NCBI RefSeq assembly: GCF_001678665.1
Contig: NZ_LZRP01000006.1
Location: 186,001 to 250,000 of the forward strand
DNA length: 64,000 nucleotides
Source of the DNA: Erythrobacter sp. QSSC1-22B
GTDB taxonomy: Bacteria; Pseudomonadota; Alphaproteobacteria; Sphingomonadales; Sphingomonadaceae
Reading direction: 5' to 3'
Of the stretch, positions 18,538-28,094 are shown in pieces (the stretch's first letter is position 1; each line of letters opens with the position of its first letter). Under the pieces are notes generated by a model. The model was not told the DNA's origin, made no database searches, and saw only the letters and a list, made by a program, of their open reading frames with translations. The position numbers were made by a program, and so were the translations under genes.

Positions 18538-19239
18538 ATGACGACCAGAAGAGTCCGCGAACGCCATGCGATGGTCGATCGCCAGATCATCGCCAGGGGA
18601 ATCACCGACACAGCCATCCTCGCCGCGTTTCGGGAGGTTCCGCGAGAATTGTTCGTCGAGCCGGGCATGGAAGAGTCCGCCTATGCGGATGGCCCTCTGC
18701 CGATTGGCGAGGGGCAGACCATCAGCCAGCCCTTTATCGTGGCCAGCATGATCGATGCAGCGGATGTGAAGCGCGGCGACCGCGTTCTGGAAGTCGGCGC
18801 GGGATCGGGTTACGCGGCTGCCGTGCTGTCGCGCATCGCCAAGAGCGTCTTTGCGATCGAGCGTCATGCAGTCCTGGTCCAGCGATCGCGCGAGCGGATC
18901 GACCACCTCGGCTACGACAATTGCTCGATCCTATCCGGGGACGGCACGAAGGGCTTGCTCGAGGAGGCGCCGTTCGATGCCATTCTGGTTGCTGCCCGGA
19001 TCGAGGCGATACCCGAAGCGCTCAAGCGGCAACTCGAGATCGGCGGAACTCTGGTTATCCCGGTGGGAGGGGAAGATGTCCAGCAGCTGCAGTCTGTCGT
19101 CCGGACGGGCGAGGAAAGCTGGCGCAGCCGCGATATCACCCCGGTTCGATTCGTACCCCTGCTCGAAGGCGTGGTGGGCGAAGCTGGAACCGGGGCGACT
19201 TGCGATCAATGCAACGACAGCAAACGGGAGAGAGCCTGA
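18538..19239 (+). CDS. pcm: Protein-L-isoaspartate O-methyltransferase
   Basis: A 233-residue SAM-dependent enzyme that starts repair of isoaspartyl residues in aged proteins. The N-terminal block VRERHAMVDRQIIARGI, the PCMT motif PIGEGQTISQPFIVASM, SAM motif VLEVGAGSGYAAAVLS and AIERH are all visible. The C-terminus (ATCDQCNDSKRERA) is slightly longer than usual and Cys-containing. The start at 18538 is the ATG before TTRRVRERHAM. Paired in many alphaproteobacteria with stress genes; here only the receiver-like gene is near. Confidence 0.94.
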   Translation: MTTRRVRERHAMVDRQIIARGITDTAILAAFREVPRELFVEPGMEESAYADGPLPIGEGQTISQPFIVASMIDAADVKRGDRVLEVGAGSGYAAAVLSRIAKSVFAIERHAVLVQRSRERIDHLGYDNCSILSGDGTKGLLEEAPFDAILVAARIEAIPEALKRQLEIGGTLVIPVGGEDVQQLQSVVRTGEESWRSRDITPVRFVPLLEGVVGEAGTGATCDQCNDSKRERA

Positions 19240-19241
19240 TC

Positions 19242-19528
19242 ATGGCCAATGAGAAGTCCGCGAGCTCCTGGAGGGCGCTGTCCTCGCAGTTGCAAACCTC
19301 GAACGCCGGTATGGGCGGCGCGTCCTGAGGTGGGCCACTGCCCTGGGATTGGTTCTCACCGGCGCGGCCTTCGCCACTTTGGTTATCGTCATGGCGCTTT
19401 CGGGAGATCGACCGAAGGCCCCCGCAATAATTTTGGGGCACGAAGCTGCCCCGGTTTGCCTGAACCAATGGCAGGTTTCAGGACCAAGCCGTGACCAACC
19501 GAATGACCGAGATTGGGCGCAAAGCTGA
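19242..19528 (+). pseudogene. Possible frameshifted small membrane protein
   Basis: An ATG at 19242, right after pcm, opens only 28 codons. In the frame two bases on, an open stretch reads EVRELLEGAVLAVANLERRYGRR, then a good transmembrane helix (WATALGLVLTGAAFATLVIVMAL) and a hydrophilic tail with one Cys, ending TGA at 19526-19528. That frame has no start before its TM segment. The likeliest reading is one small gene with a frameshift within its first codons. Function unknown. Confidence 0.35.
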
Positions 19529-20219
19529 CGCTAACATCACCGCGGCTCTTGTGAATAAGGTCGCGAAGATTCCGTCGCTGAATTTGGGGGATCTAACGGG
19601 GTAGTTTGCGGATTGGGCCTAAAAAACAATATTCAAATCGAAAGCTATCAACGTTAATTTGAGGCCCTCCCTCTCCGCCATTTATTCCGGTATTCCTGCT
19701 CTCGACGTCAATGCGGCTTGCCAGGTGGCGCGTAACCGCGGGATTCGGCCCGTATAACCGTGCTGGTTTCCGCATCTCATCGAAGAACAGGCGGGCCATT
19801 TCTCGCCATCTGCGGTCCAATTTCCGACCAAAGCTGCGCCATCGGACTTGCAGGAACCACGATAACCGGAATGGCGAAGGCAGCTTGCGGCGCCGACGAA
19901 CGGCGTTCTGGGCGCAAATCTGGCCATCGGACGCTGCATCTTAGCGACGGATAATTGGTTCCATGCGAGGACTACAGATAGCGTAGCCATCCGATGGGTG
20001 CATATGTTAGGCGCATCGGTGCCGCTTAAAAACGGATTTTCCGCCGTCGGGTCAGAATTTACGCTCAATAGAAGAATTGCAATTGGTGTCGCGCCGTCTT
20101 GATGGCCGTAGCTCGTTGATGGCCGTAGCTCGATTTTTAAGCGCCGAAATTTTCATCGCCGATGGCAATGGGCCGTTGAATTTTGCAAAGAGAGAACAAT
20201 CCAGCGGAATGCAACTGCC
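19529..20219. other. Gene-poor stretch of about 690 bases
   Basis: No frame with a recognisable product was seen on either strand; short frames here have no family features. The GC content is lower than in neighbouring genes. The last 120 bases include a tandem 17-bp repeat and should hold the promoter of the FNR-type gene at 20220. No FNR-type box is visible in it. Confidence 0.5.
20099..20132. repeat. Perfect tandem duplication of a 17-bp unit
   Basis: TTGATGGCCGTAGCTCG occurs twice back to back (20099-20115 and 20116-20132), 88 bp upstream of the FNR-type regulator gene. It may be a recent slippage event or a regulatory direct repeat. Confidence 0.8.
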
Positions 20220-20948
20220 ATGATTTTCTGCCAAGCCTGTTCGGTGCGCAATCGGGCGATCTGCGCCGATCTCGACGACGACGAGATCGCGCTTCTGAAC
20301 GACATAGGCCGGCCGATGCATCTGGATCCGGGCGAGCACCTGCTCTGGGAAGGGGAGGATGCGGTCCTGGTGGCAAATGTCGTGGATGGCGTGATGAAAC
20401 TGTCCACACAGACAGCGGATGGGAAGGAACAGATCCTTGGTCTTGCCTATCCCTCGGACTTCCTTGGCCGACCGTTCGGGGAAACCACACCCTATAGCGT
20501 AGAAGCACTCACGAGAACGCAGGTATGCGTGCTTCCGCGCGCCGAGTTCGAGCGCTTCGCTCGCGGACATCCGCGGCTGGAACACAAATTGCTCGAGCGG
20601 ACCTTGACCGAACTCGATCGTACGCGCCGCTGGATGCTGTTGCTTGGACGGATGAATGCGGAACAGAAACTGGCGAGTTTTCTGCTCGAAACCGCCGAAC
20701 GTCTTGCGCCCCCCGCCGGCGATGTGGTTATCGAGGGAACTCCGCGCGAGCTGGTTCTGCCGTTGTCCCGCCAGCAGATCGCCGACATCCTGGGGCTGAC
20801 GATCGAGACAGTCAGCCGCCAGTTCACCAAAATGAAGAACGAAGGCCTGATCGAGGTGCTCGGTCGCAGGGAGATCGCGATCCTCCGGCCAGAGGCTCTC
20901 AAGGATCGCGCCGCACACCCCTCTCCTACTAGCCGTCGGGATACCTAG
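20220..20948 (+). CDS. FNR-type (FnrL) oxygen-responsive regulator with [4Fe-4S] cysteines
   Basis: A 242-residue Crp/Fnr protein. N-terminal Cys4, Cys7 and Cys15 (FCQACSVRNRAIC) plus Cys103 (TQVCVLP) fit the four ligands of the FNR/FnrL oxygen-labile cluster. The cyclic-nucleotide-like beta roll covers residues 20-130. The HTH reads LSRQQIADILGLTIETVSRQ, whose E-x-x-S-R is the FNR pattern for TTGAT half-sites. It likely activates the cbb3 genes at low oxygen. Its stop TAG overlaps the stop of the convergent ompW-type gene in a shared CTAG. Confidence 0.93.
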   Translation: MIFCQACSVRNRAICADLDDDEIALLNDIGRPMHLDPGEHLLWEGEDAVLVANVVDGVMKLSTQTADGKEQILGLAYPSDFLGRPFGETTPYSVEALTRTQVCVLPRAEFERFARGHPRLEHKLLERTLTELDRTRRWMLLLGRMNAEQKLASFLLETAERLAPPAGDVVIEGTPRELVLPLSRQQIADILGLTIETVSRQFTKMKNEGLIEVLGRREIAILRPEALKDRAAHPSPTSRRDT

Positions 20949-21619
20949 AACCGATAGGCCAGACCCGCGCTGACGACCCAGGGGTCAAGCCTGCGCTCGG
21001 TCTGGATAGCGATAGTATCGCCCACGAACCAGCGGGCCGTGGTGTCGATGAAATAGCGCTTGGCATCGAGGCTGAACCCGAGGCCGCGATCGTTCAACGG
21101 AACATCCACACCGGCCTGCAGCACCAGGCCGAACTCGTCCGACAGATCGAAATTGGTCACGCCGAGCGGCAGGGTGGCAGCGCCAGGATCTTCGCCGAGG
21201 AAGATGAAATAGGCGGGACCTGCACCGATATAGGGTTTTGCGACGCCGAGATCGAATTGGTATTTCGCCGTGATTGTTGCCGGGATAAGTTTCGCATCGG
21301 CGACCAGCTCCGCGCCGGGTAGCCCGCTGACCCCGTCAACATTGTGTTGCGTCAGGCAACAGATCGTTTCCAGCGAGAGATTCTGGGTCAGGAAATACTC
21401 GATGGCGACGGTCGGCACGACATTGTCGTTGGCCTTGGTTTGGGTGCCCGCAGGCAGTCCGACGCTGTCGATTTCGACTTCGACAATTTTGCCGTCGGGC
21501 AGCACGCCAGTGACGAACGCCTTGACCTGTACGGAACCGCTGCGGTCCTGTGCGGCGACCGTTCCGGGAAGGATCGAGGCGCCCACTATCAGCGCGCCGA
21601 CCATGACTGAAGTTCTCAT
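20945..21619 (-). CDS. OmpW family outer-membrane protein
   Basis: A 224-residue protein with a signal peptide ending VAA near residue 22 and the eight-stranded OmpW barrel. Typical blocks: VVPTVAIEYFLTQNLSLETICC, TITAKYQFD, KPYIGAGPAYFIF, GFSLDAKRYFI and a final LAYRF, with the terminal Phe of outer-membrane proteins. The ATG at 21619 follows AGGACAGG. OmpW proteins pass small hydrophobic molecules and are often FNR-controlled. A box of that kind lies in the divergent promoter, at 21710-21723. Confidence 0.92.
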   Translation of the reverse strand: MRTSVMVGALIVGASILPGTVAAQDRSGSVQVKAFVTGVLPDGKIVEVEIDSVGLPAGTQTKANDNVVPTVAIEYFLTQNLSLETICCLTQHNVDGVSGLPGAELVADAKLIPATITAKYQFDLGVAKPYIGAGPAYFIFLGEDPGAATLPLGVTNFDLSDEFGLVLQAGVDVPLNDRGLGFSLDAKRYFIDTTARWFVGDTIAIQTERRLDPWVVSAGLAYRF

Positions 21620-21709
21620 TGACCTGTCCTGGCGATGCACTAGCCGCCCCGTGCGGCCTATTCGCTTGCATCGACGCGCGCTCAATCGCCTCAATCCGCC
21701 GGGAGTTCA

Positions 21710-21723
21710 TTGACCAGGATCAA
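21710..21723. promoter_or_regulatory. FNR/FixK-type box between ompW-type and fixK-like genes
   Basis: TTGACCAGGATCAA matches the consensus TTGAT-N4-ATCAA with one mismatch in the left half. It is placed about 90 bp from the OmpW start and 36 bp before the regulator start at 21759, able to serve either gene. Confidence 0.75.
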
Positions 21724-21758
21724 TGACCGGCAAGTTTTGCGCCTGCATAGCCCAGAGT

Positions 21759-22484
21759 ATGCAATACCACCGGGCCCCGGCGACCACGACCTTTCCCGAG
21801 CTTTTCGAGCTCTTCGTGCAGGCTGTCCTTCCCCAAAGCCTGGCGGATGCGGCCTATCTCCAGCTTCAGGCTATGGGGCGTTACGCCAGTGCGGTTGCGG
21901 GGGGTGTGATCCTTGAAGACGGCGACCAGCATCAGGTCGTCTTCGTGGCCCAAGGGGCGACCAAGCTGGTGGCGCACGCTTCCGGTGGCCGCGAGCAGGT
22001 GGTCGCGTTTCACTTCGAGGGCGATCTGATATCGGTTTCGAGCCGGGGCGCGCATTCCTACACGCTGTGCGCGCTGCAGGACTGCGAGTTGGTCGCTTTT
22101 CCCGCTGAGGACTTCCTTGGTCTCGCGCGGAGCGAGCCCGGCCTGTTGAACGAAGTGCTCGATCGCGTGCTAACCTCCTTGAGCCGCAGCCGCGAGAAGT
22201 TGATTACGCTGGGACGCAAGACTGCGCAGGAGCGGGTTGCGGGGTTCCTCGTCACCATGGCCGAGCGGATCGGGACGCCTCGGGAAGGCGGCTGCCTGCT
22301 GCATTTGCCGATGTCCCGTCGCGATATGGCGGACAGCCTCGGGCTGACGATCGAAACGATAAGTCGCCAGCTCACCGAACTGCGGGAGGCGGGCTTGATC
22401 GCAACCTCGGGCCGTTCGGACGTGCACATCTGCGATATTGCCGCCTTGGAGGCTCGCGCCGGCCAACTTGCTGCAGCCGCTTGA
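21759..22484 (+). CDS. Crp/Fnr family regulator, FixK-like (no N-terminal Fe-S cysteines)
   Basis: About 241 residues: beta roll (VILEDGDQHQVVFVAQGATKL..., VVAFHFEGDLISV) and the HTH MSRRDMADSLGLTIETISRQ with the FNR E-x-x-S-R pattern. Unlike the protein at 20220 it lacks the Cys cluster, so it fits the FixK group that acts downstream of an oxygen sensor. Start at 21759 is chosen because the ATG at 21723 overlaps the FNR box; that longer form would carry CAC near its start but still no four-Cys set. Directly upstream of ccoN. Confidence 0.88.
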   Translation: MQYHRAPATTTFPELFELFVQAVLPQSLADAAYLQLQAMGRYASAVAGGVILEDGDQHQVVFVAQGATKLVAHASGGREQVVAFHFEGDLISVSSRGAHSYTLCALQDCELVAFPAEDFLGLARSEPGLLNEVLDRVLTSLSRSREKLITLGRKTAQERVAGFLVTMAERIGTPREGGCLLHLPMSRRDMADSLGLTIETISRQLTELREAGLIATSGRSDVHICDIAALEARAGQLAAAA

Positions 22485-22497
22485 ATATTTTCCCGTT

Positions 22498-22511
22498 TTG
22501 ATCTGGATCAA
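22498..22511 (+). promoter_or_regulatory. Perfect FNR/FixK box upstream of ccoN
   Basis: TTGATCTGGATCAA has two perfect half-sites. Its centre lies about 60 bp before the ccoN start, so a transcription start 20-30 bp further on would put it at the class II position near -41.5. Confidence 0.88.
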
Positions 22512-22564
22512 TGCGGCCTGCCCCGGCCCGTCATAGACGCAACCCCATTGGACGGAGAAACTGA

Positions 22565-24223
22565 ATGCAAGCGGAAGCTGCGCTTGGCCGCGTAGGCCTA
22601 TGGTTCGGGGTATTGTTGCTGGCGATTGTCGCTGCGGCCAATGCGGCCGACAGCGGATTTGCAACGCACGCCTGGATCGTCGGAACGGTCGCCTTCGTGC
22701 TCATGTGGATGAGCGCGGCACGGTTCGATCCGGTGGGGAAGGCGCAGGGCTTCTTCCGCATGCCCGAAGGCCCCTCGCGCTACGATGACGATGTCATCCG
22801 CTGGGGTGTCCTGGCGACGACCTTCTGGGGCCTGGTGGGGTTGCTCGCGGGTCTGTTCATCGCGCTGCAGCTTGCTTTCCCCGAGCTCAATTTCCAGCCC
22901 TATTTCAATTTCGGCCGGTTGCGCCCGCTGCACACATCGGCGGTGATTTTCGCGTTTGGCGGCAACGCCTTGATCGCGACCAGCTTCTATGTCGTCCAGC
23001 GCACCTGCCGCGCGCAGCTCGCGTTCCCCAGCCTCGCCCGGTTCGTGTTCTGGGGTTACCAGATGTTCATCGTGCTGGCGGCGAGCGGCTACCTCCTCGG
23101 GGTTACCCAGAGCAAGGAATATGCCGAGCCGGAATGGTATGTCGATATCTGGCTGACGATCGTCTGGGTTGCTTATGCAGCGGTGTTCATCGGCACGATC
23201 CTGAAGCGCAAAGAACCCCACATCTACGTGGCCAACTGGTTCTACCTCGCCTTCATCATCACGATCGCGATGCTGCATATCGTCAACAATCTGGCGATGC
23301 CGGTGAGCCTGTTGGGATCGCGCAGCTACAGCGCCTTCGCCGGGGTGCAGGATGCGCTCACGCAATGGTGGTACGGCCATAATGCGGTCGGTTTCTTCCT
23401 GACCGCCGGCTTCCTCGCGATGATGTATTATTTCGTGCCCAAGCAGGCCGAGCGACCGATCTATTCCTACCGCCTGTCGATCATCCACTTCTGGTCGCTG
23501 ATCTTCCTCTACATCTGGGCAGGGCCGCACCATTTGCACTACACCGCGCTGCCCGACTGGGCGCAGACGCTGGGAATGGTGTTCTCGATCATGCTGTGGA
23601 TGCCCAGCTGGGGCGGGATGATCAACGGACTGATGACGCTCAACGGCGCGTGGGACAAGGTCCGCACCGATCCGATCATCCGCATGATGGTGATGGCGCT
23701 GGCTTTCTACGGCATCGCCACCTTCGAGGGCCCGATGCTGAGCATCAAGGCAGTCAACTCGCTGTCTCACTACACCGATTGGACCATCGGTCATGTCCAT
23801 GCCGGGGCGCTCGGCTGGAACGGGATGATCACCTTCGCAGCGCTATATTACCTCGTGCCGCGGTTGTGGAAGCGCGAGCGGATGTACTCGCTGCAGATGA
23901 TCAACTGGCACTTCTGGCTCGCTACGGTGGGGATCGTTTTCTACGCCGCCAGCATGTGGGTGGCGGGGATCACCCAGGGCCTGATGTGGCGCGAGTACGG
24001 AGCCGACGGCTATCTGGTGAACAGCTTCGCCGATACCGTCGAGGCGCTGTTCGAGATGTATGTCCTGCGCGCGTTCGGGGGGCTCCTCTACCTCGCTGGT
24101 TCGCTCGTGATGACCTACAATATCTGGATGACTCTCCTCGGTAAGCTGCGCGAGGAAAAGCCGATGAGCGACGCTGCCTACGACGCGGAAAAAGACCGCC
24201 CGATCGTCGCAACCGCGAATTGA
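22565..24223 (+). CDS. ccoN: cbb3-type cytochrome c oxidase subunit I
   Basis: A 552-residue heme-copper oxidase core protein of the C family with about 12-14 membrane helices. Conserved blocks: [28 protein letters not shown] near residue 120, [33 protein letters not shown], and [19 protein letters not shown] with the His pair ligating CuB. Heme ligand histidines appear in HIVNN and the late [21 protein letters not shown] site precedes the ATG. It heads the ccoNOQPGHIS operon. Confidence 0.98.
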   Translation: MQAEAALGRVGLWFGVLLLAIVAAANAADSGFATHAWIVGTVAFVLMWMSAARFDPVGKAQGFFRMPEGPSRYDDDVIRWGVLATTFWGLVGLLAGLFIALQLAFPELNFQPYFNFGRLRPLHTSAVIFAFGGNALIATSFYVVQRTCRAQLAFPSLARFVFWGYQMFIVLAASGYLLGVTQSKEYAEPEWYVDIWLTIVWVAYAAVFIGTILKRKEPHIYVANWFYLAFIITIAMLHIVNNLAMPVSLLGSRSYSAFAGVQDALTQWWYGHNAVGFFLTAGFLAMMYYFVPKQAERPIYSYRLSIIHFWSLIFLYIWAGPHHLHYTALPDWAQTLGMVFSIMLWMPSWGGMINGLMTLNGAWDKVRTDPIIRMMVMALAFYGIATFEGPMLSIKAVNSLSHYTDWTIGHVHAGALGWNGMITFAALYYLVPRLWKRERMYSLQMINWHFWLATVGIVFYAASMWVAGITQGLMWREYGADGYLVNSFADTVEALFEMYVLRAFGGLLYLAGSLVMTYNIWMTLLGKLREEKPMSDAAYDAEKDRPIVATAN

Positions 24224-24233
24224 AGGCCGACCA

Positions 24234-25040
24234 ATGACCACTCCATCGAACCTGCCCGACGACAAGGATCTGGCGAACGAGCCGCCGGATGTCTCGGCGA
24301 CGGTCAAGGCGCATAAGAAGATCGAGCGCAACGTCACCCTGCTCGCGGTCGGGACCTTCATCGCGGTCGCCATTGGCGGTGTGGTCGAGATCGCTCCGCT
24401 GTTCTGGGTCGACAACACGATCGAGGAAGTGGAGGGGATGCGGCCCTACACCCCGCTCGAACAGGCTGGGCGCGACATTTATGTCCGCGAAGGCTGCTAC
24501 ACCTGCCACAGCCAGATGATCCGCCCGTTCCGCGACGAGGTCGAACGTTACGGCCATTACAGCCTGGCAGCCGAAAGCATGTACGATCACCCGTTCCAAT
24601 GGGGGTCCAAGCGCACCGGGCCCGATCTGGCGCGCGTCGGCGGGCGTTATTCGGACGAGTGGCATGTCCAGCACCTGCAGAACCCGCAAAGCGTGGTGCC
24701 CCAGAGCGTCATGCCGCAATACGGGTTCCTGCTCGAAACCGATCTCCCGATCGATGACCCGGCGGCAGCCCTTGTGGCGCTGCGCCGCGTGGGCGTGCCC
24801 TATTCCGACAGGGACATCGAGCTCGCGCTCAACGACATCGTCGCCCAGGCCGACCCCGATGTCGATCCGGGGGACCTCGCCGAACGCTATCCCAAGACGC
24901 AGATCCGCGATTTCGACGGCAATCCCGATCGCCTGACCGAGATGGATGCGCTTGTCGCCTATCTTCAGATGCTCGGCACGCTGGTCGATTTCAGCAGCGC
25001 CGCAGCGCAGGAAGAGCTGGCCGAGGAGACGGGTCGATGA
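24234..25040 (+). CDS. ccoO: cbb3-type cytochrome c oxidase subunit II (mono-heme)
   Basis: A 268-residue membrane-anchored cytochrome c. One transmembrane helix ([18 protein letters not shown]) is followed by the single heme site CYTCHSQM near residue 90, with [17 protein letters not shown] and an axial Met in [10 protein letters not shown]. The N-terminal extension of about 35 polar residues is longer than usual. Its stop overlaps the ccoQ start by four bases. Confidence 0.97.
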   Translation: MTTPSNLPDDKDLANEPPDVSATVKAHKKIERNVTLLAVGTFIAVAIGGVVEIAPLFWVDNTIEEVEGMRPYTPLEQAGRDIYVREGCYTCHSQMIRPFRDEVERYGHYSLAAESMYDHPFQWGSKRTGPDLARVGGRYSDEWHVQHLQNPQSVVPQSVMPQYGFLLETDLPIDDPAAALVALRRVGVPYSDRDIELALNDIVAQADPDVDPGDLAERYPKTQIRDFDGNPDRLTEMDALVAYLQMLGTLVDFSSAAAQEELAEETGR

Positions 25041-25201
25041 GCTTCTACGAGCAATTGCGCCACTTCGCCGACAGCTACTTTCTCGTCGTCATGTTCGCGG
25101 TGTTCATCACCCTTTGCGCGTGGCCGTTCCGGCCCGGATCGCGGCGCCACGTCGATGCGGCGCGCGATTCCATCTTCGAGGACGATCACGATGGTGAATA
25201 A
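25037..25201 (+). CDS. ccoQ: cbb3 oxidase small subunit CcoQ
   Basis: A 54-residue peptide with one membrane helix ([23 protein letters not shown]) and a charged C-terminal tail, as in CcoQ/FixQ. ATGA overlap with ccoO and an 11-bp overlap with ccoP. It helps assembly or stability of the complex. Confidence 0.92.
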   Translation: MSFYEQLRHFADSYFLVVMFAVFITLCAWPFRPGSRRHVDAARDSIFEDDHDGE

Positions 25202-26102
25202 GCGGATCGACGAAGCGACCGGCACCGAGACCGTCGGCCACGAATGGGACGGGATCGAGGAACTCGACACGCCGATGCCGCGCTGGTGGCTGTGGACTTT
25301 CTACGCCACGATCGCCTGGAGCCTGGTGTATGTCGTCCTCTACCCGGCCTGGCCGATGGTGGAAAAGGCAACCGACGGGGTGCTTGGGTGGAGCAGCCGC
25401 GGCCAGTTGGCCGAAGAAATGAGCGTCGCCGACCTGGCGCAAGCCGGGGTGCGCGAACGGCTCTCGCGGATTCCCATAGAGCGTCTGCCGGACGACAGTG
25501 CGTTGATGGCACAAGCGGTGGCTGGCGGCGCGGCGGCTTTCAAGGTCAATTGCGTCCAGTGTCACGGCTCGGGCGCGGCAGGTAGCCAAACGCTCGGCTA
25601 TCCCAACCTCAACGACGACGCCTGGCTGTGGGGCGGCGACTTGCGCGCGATCGAATACACCCTGGTCCACGGCATCCGTCAGGCTGGCCACGACGCAACC
25701 CGGACCAGTCTGATGCCCCCATTCGCCGGGGTATTTACGCCGCAGCAAATGGATGCGCTGGTCGACCATGTGCTTTCGCTGAGCGGCAAGGCCGAGTCCG
25801 GGCCGGTCGGCGCGCAAATTTACGCCGACAATTGCGCGCTGTGTCACGGTCCGCAGGGTGGGGGCAATCGGGAGCTGGGCGCACCGCGGCTCAACGATGC
25901 GATCTGGTTGCGCGGCGGCAGCCGCGAGGCGATCGCGCGCCAGGTCATCGACCCCAAGCTGGGGATGATGCCCGGTTGGGGTGAACGGCTCGACCCGGTG
26001 ACCATCAAGATGCTGGCAGCCTATGTCCACTCGCTCGGGGGAGGGGAAGACTTCCTGGAGGTCGCCGAGAACCCGGCGATACAAGTCGATGAAACACCGT
26101 GA
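25191..26102 (+). CDS. ccoP: cbb3-type oxidase di-heme subunit III
   Basis: A 303-residue protein with the CcoP opening (GTETVGHEWDGIEELDTPMPRWWLWTFYATI), one membrane helix, and two cytochrome c domains: CVQCHGSG (residue 121) and CALCHGPQ (about residue 215). Axial Met candidates are in SLMPPFAG and GMMPGWG. It takes electrons from soluble or membrane cytochromes to CcoO/CcoN. The start [11 protein letters not shown] at 25191 lies inside ccoQ. Confidence 0.97.
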   Translation: MVNKRIDEATGTETVGHEWDGIEELDTPMPRWWLWTFYATIAWSLVYVVLYPAWPMVEKATDGVLGWSSRGQLAEEMSVADLAQAGVRERLSRIPIERLPDDSALMAQAVAGGAAAFKVNCVQCHGSGAAGSQTLGYPNLNDDAWLWGGDLRAIEYTLVHGIRQAGHDATRTSLMPPFAGVFTPQQMDALVDHVLSLSGKAESGPVGAQIYADNCALCHGPQGGGNRELGAPRLNDAIWLRGGSREAIARQVIDPKLGMMPGWGERLDPVTIKMLAAYVHSLGGGEDFLEVAENPAIQVDETP

Positions 26103-27648
26103 CGGCAGCGATCGTATAGGGGAGGACGGGATCGCCAAACCCGGGGATCCCGTCTCCAGCGCGGTGGCCGGGCCAGACGCGACCGGCGAGCGCCACGAGC
26201 CGCACGAGCCACCGCGCGAGCACCTGCCTGCCAAGCTGTTCGAGAAGGGCAAGCAGGTCCATAACAAGCGGATCGACGGGCCCTTCCGCCGCTTCAAATG
26301 GGCGATGATGATCGTCACGCTGGCGATCTATTACATCACGCCATGGCTGCGCTGGGATCGCGGACCCTACGCGCCCGACCAGGCGGTGCTGATCGATCTC
26401 GCGAACCGCCGCTTCTACATGTTTGGCATCGAGATCTGGCCGCACGAATTCTACTTCGTCGCCGGCCTGTTGATCATGGCCGGGCTGGGCCTGTTTCTGG
26501 TCACCAGCGCGGTTGGCCGGGCGTGGTGCGGCTATGCCTGTCCGCAGACCGTTTGGACCGATCTGTTCCAGCATGTCGACCGCTTCGTCGATGGCGATCG
26601 CAATGCCCGCATCCGGCTCGACGCTGCGCCATGGGGGGCGAAAAAAGTCGCCCGGCGCGGGTTCAAATGGTCGCTCTATCTGGCGATCGGCTTCGTCACC
26701 GGCGGGGCCTGGATCCTCTATTTCGCCGATGCGCCGACCTTGTTTGGTGATTTCTTCGCCGGCGAGGCGGCATTCGTCGCTTATGTCACCGTCGCGATCC
26801 TGACCTTCACCACCTTCGCGCTTGGGGGCTTCATGCGCGAACAGGTGTGCATCTACATGTGTCCCTGGCCGCGTATCCAGACCGCGATGCTCGACGAGAA
26901 ATCGCTGGTGGTCACCTACAAGGATTGGCGCGGCGAACCGCGCGGCAGCGTCAAGAAGGCGCAGAAAGACCCCGAGCATTTCGGCGACTGCATCGACTGC
27001 AATCTGTGCGTGGCAGTGTGCCCGACAGGGATCGATATCCGCGAAGGGCCGCAGGTCGGCTGCATCACCTGCGCGCTGTGCATCGACGCCTGCGACAAGG
27101 TGATGGCCGATATCGGCCGGCCGCGCGGGCTGATCGACTACGCCACGCTCGATGATTGCGAGCGCGAGGCCAGAGGCGAGGAACCGCGTCCGATCTGGAA
27201 GGCGCTGCTGCGGCCGCGCACGATCGCTTACTTCCTGATCTGGGGTTCGATCGGTCTGGCGCTCCTGTTCGCGCTGGGCGTGCGCAGTCACACCGAAGTG
27301 ACGGTCTCGCCCGATCGAAACCCTCCCTTCATGCTGATGAGCGACGGCTCGGTGCGCAATTCCTACACGCTCAGGCTGCGCAATATGGAAAGCCGCCCGC
27401 GCGACATGGAGATCGCGATCGAAGGGCTGCCTGGCGCCATGATGTGGTCGGACACAATTCGCCGCAGCGATGCTGCCGCAAGGCAGACGGTCACCGTTGC
27501 CGCCGATCAGATCGAGACGGTCCGCGGCTATGTGATGGTCCCCGAGGGGACTCGGGCACAGGACTTCGTGTTCCGGGTGACCTCGCTGGACGAGCAGCGC
27601 GAGACCGATACCGCCGAAACGCGCTTTTCGGCGCCGGGAGACGAATGA
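26089..27648 (+). CDS. ccoG: CcoG/FixG family cbb3 assembly ferredoxin
   Basis: A 519-residue membrane protein with polyferredoxin. Membrane segments surround GRAWCGYACPQTVWTDLFQHV; the two cluster motifs are CIDCNLCVAVCPTG and CITCALCIDACDKVM. The C-terminal 120 residues form the Ig-like FixG domain (NSYTLRLRNMESRPRDMEI). Known CcoG proteins reduce copper for the CcoN CuB site. It overlaps ccoP at the start and ccoH at the end (ATGA). A 60-residue polar N-terminal stretch is Pro/Glu/His rich. Confidence 0.96.
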   Translation: MKHRDGSDRIGEDGIAKPGDPVSSAVAGPDATGERHEPHEPPREHLPAKLFEKGKQVHNKRIDGPFRRFKWAMMIVTLAIYYITPWLRWDRGPYAPDQAVLIDLANRRFYMFGIEIWPHEFYFVAGLLIMAGLGLFLVTSAVGRAWCGYACPQTVWTDLFQHVDRFVDGDRNARIRLDAAPWGAKKVARRGFKWSLYLAIGFVTGGAWILYFADAPTLFGDFFAGEAAFVAYVTVAILTFTTFALGGFMREQVCIYMCPWPRIQTAMLDEKSLVVTYKDWRGEPRGSVKKAQKDPEHFGDCIDCNLCVAVCPTGIDIREGPQVGCITCALCIDACDKVMADIGRPRGLIDYATLDDCEREARGEEPRPIWKALLRPRTIAYFLIWGSIGLALLFALGVRSHTEVTVSPDRNPPFMLMSDGSVRNSYTLRLRNMESRPRDMEIAIEGLPGAMMWSDTIRRSDAAARQTVTVAADQIETVRGYVMVPEGTRAQDFVFRVTSLDEQRETDTAETRFSAPGDE

Positions 27649-28094
27649 TGAAACGCGAGTTTACGGGTCGCCACATGACCGCAGTTCTGGTTGGCGGGTT
27701 CGGGATCGTGGTCGCCGTCAATTTCTACATGGCGAGCCTGGCAACGCATGGTTTCGGCGGCGTGGTGGTGAAAAACTCCTACGTCGCCAGCCAGAAGTTC
27801 AACAGCTGGCTGGACGCGGCCCGCGAGCAGGACACGCTCGGATGGTCCGCCAGCGTCGAGCGCGGCAGCGACGGACGCTTGCTGGTCGCCACCCAGGGTG
27901 TGCCCGCCGACGCAGCTGTTTCGGCAGAACTGCGCCGTCCACTGGGCGATGCGGAAAGGACCGATCTGGATTTCCAGGCGACGGGATCGGGGGGCTTCGT
28001 TTCGACCGCCCCTGTGGCTGAAGGGCGATGGATTGTGCGGATCGCCATCGAGAATGCCGACCGACGATGGGTGAACGAAAGCCGGATCGAATGA
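27645..28094 (+). CDS. ccoH: FixH family protein
   Basis: A 149-residue protein with an N-terminal membrane helix (MTAVLVGGFGIVVAVNFYMA), the FixH core VVVKNSYVASQKFNSWLDAAREQDTLGW and a periplasmic beta domain ending GRWIVRIAIENADRRW. It is needed for cbb3 assembly in other species. Both ends overlap neighbours by four bases, with ccoG and ccoI. Confidence 0.94.
   Translation: MMKREFTGRHMTAVLVGGFGIVVAVNFYMASLATHGFGGVVVKNSYVASQKFNSWLDAAREQDTLGWSASVERGSDGRLLVATQGVPADAAVSAELRRPLGDAERTDLDFQATGSGGFVSTAPVAEGRWIVRIAIENADRRWVNESRIE

Noticed and set aside
19593-19820. A 75-codon minus-strand frame in the gene-poor stretch
   Set aside because: No domain, signal or membrane segment and no clear ribosome binding site.
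22598-23800. A 400-codon minus-strand frame over ccoN
   Set aside because: His/Asp/Arg-rich antisense shadow of ccoN.
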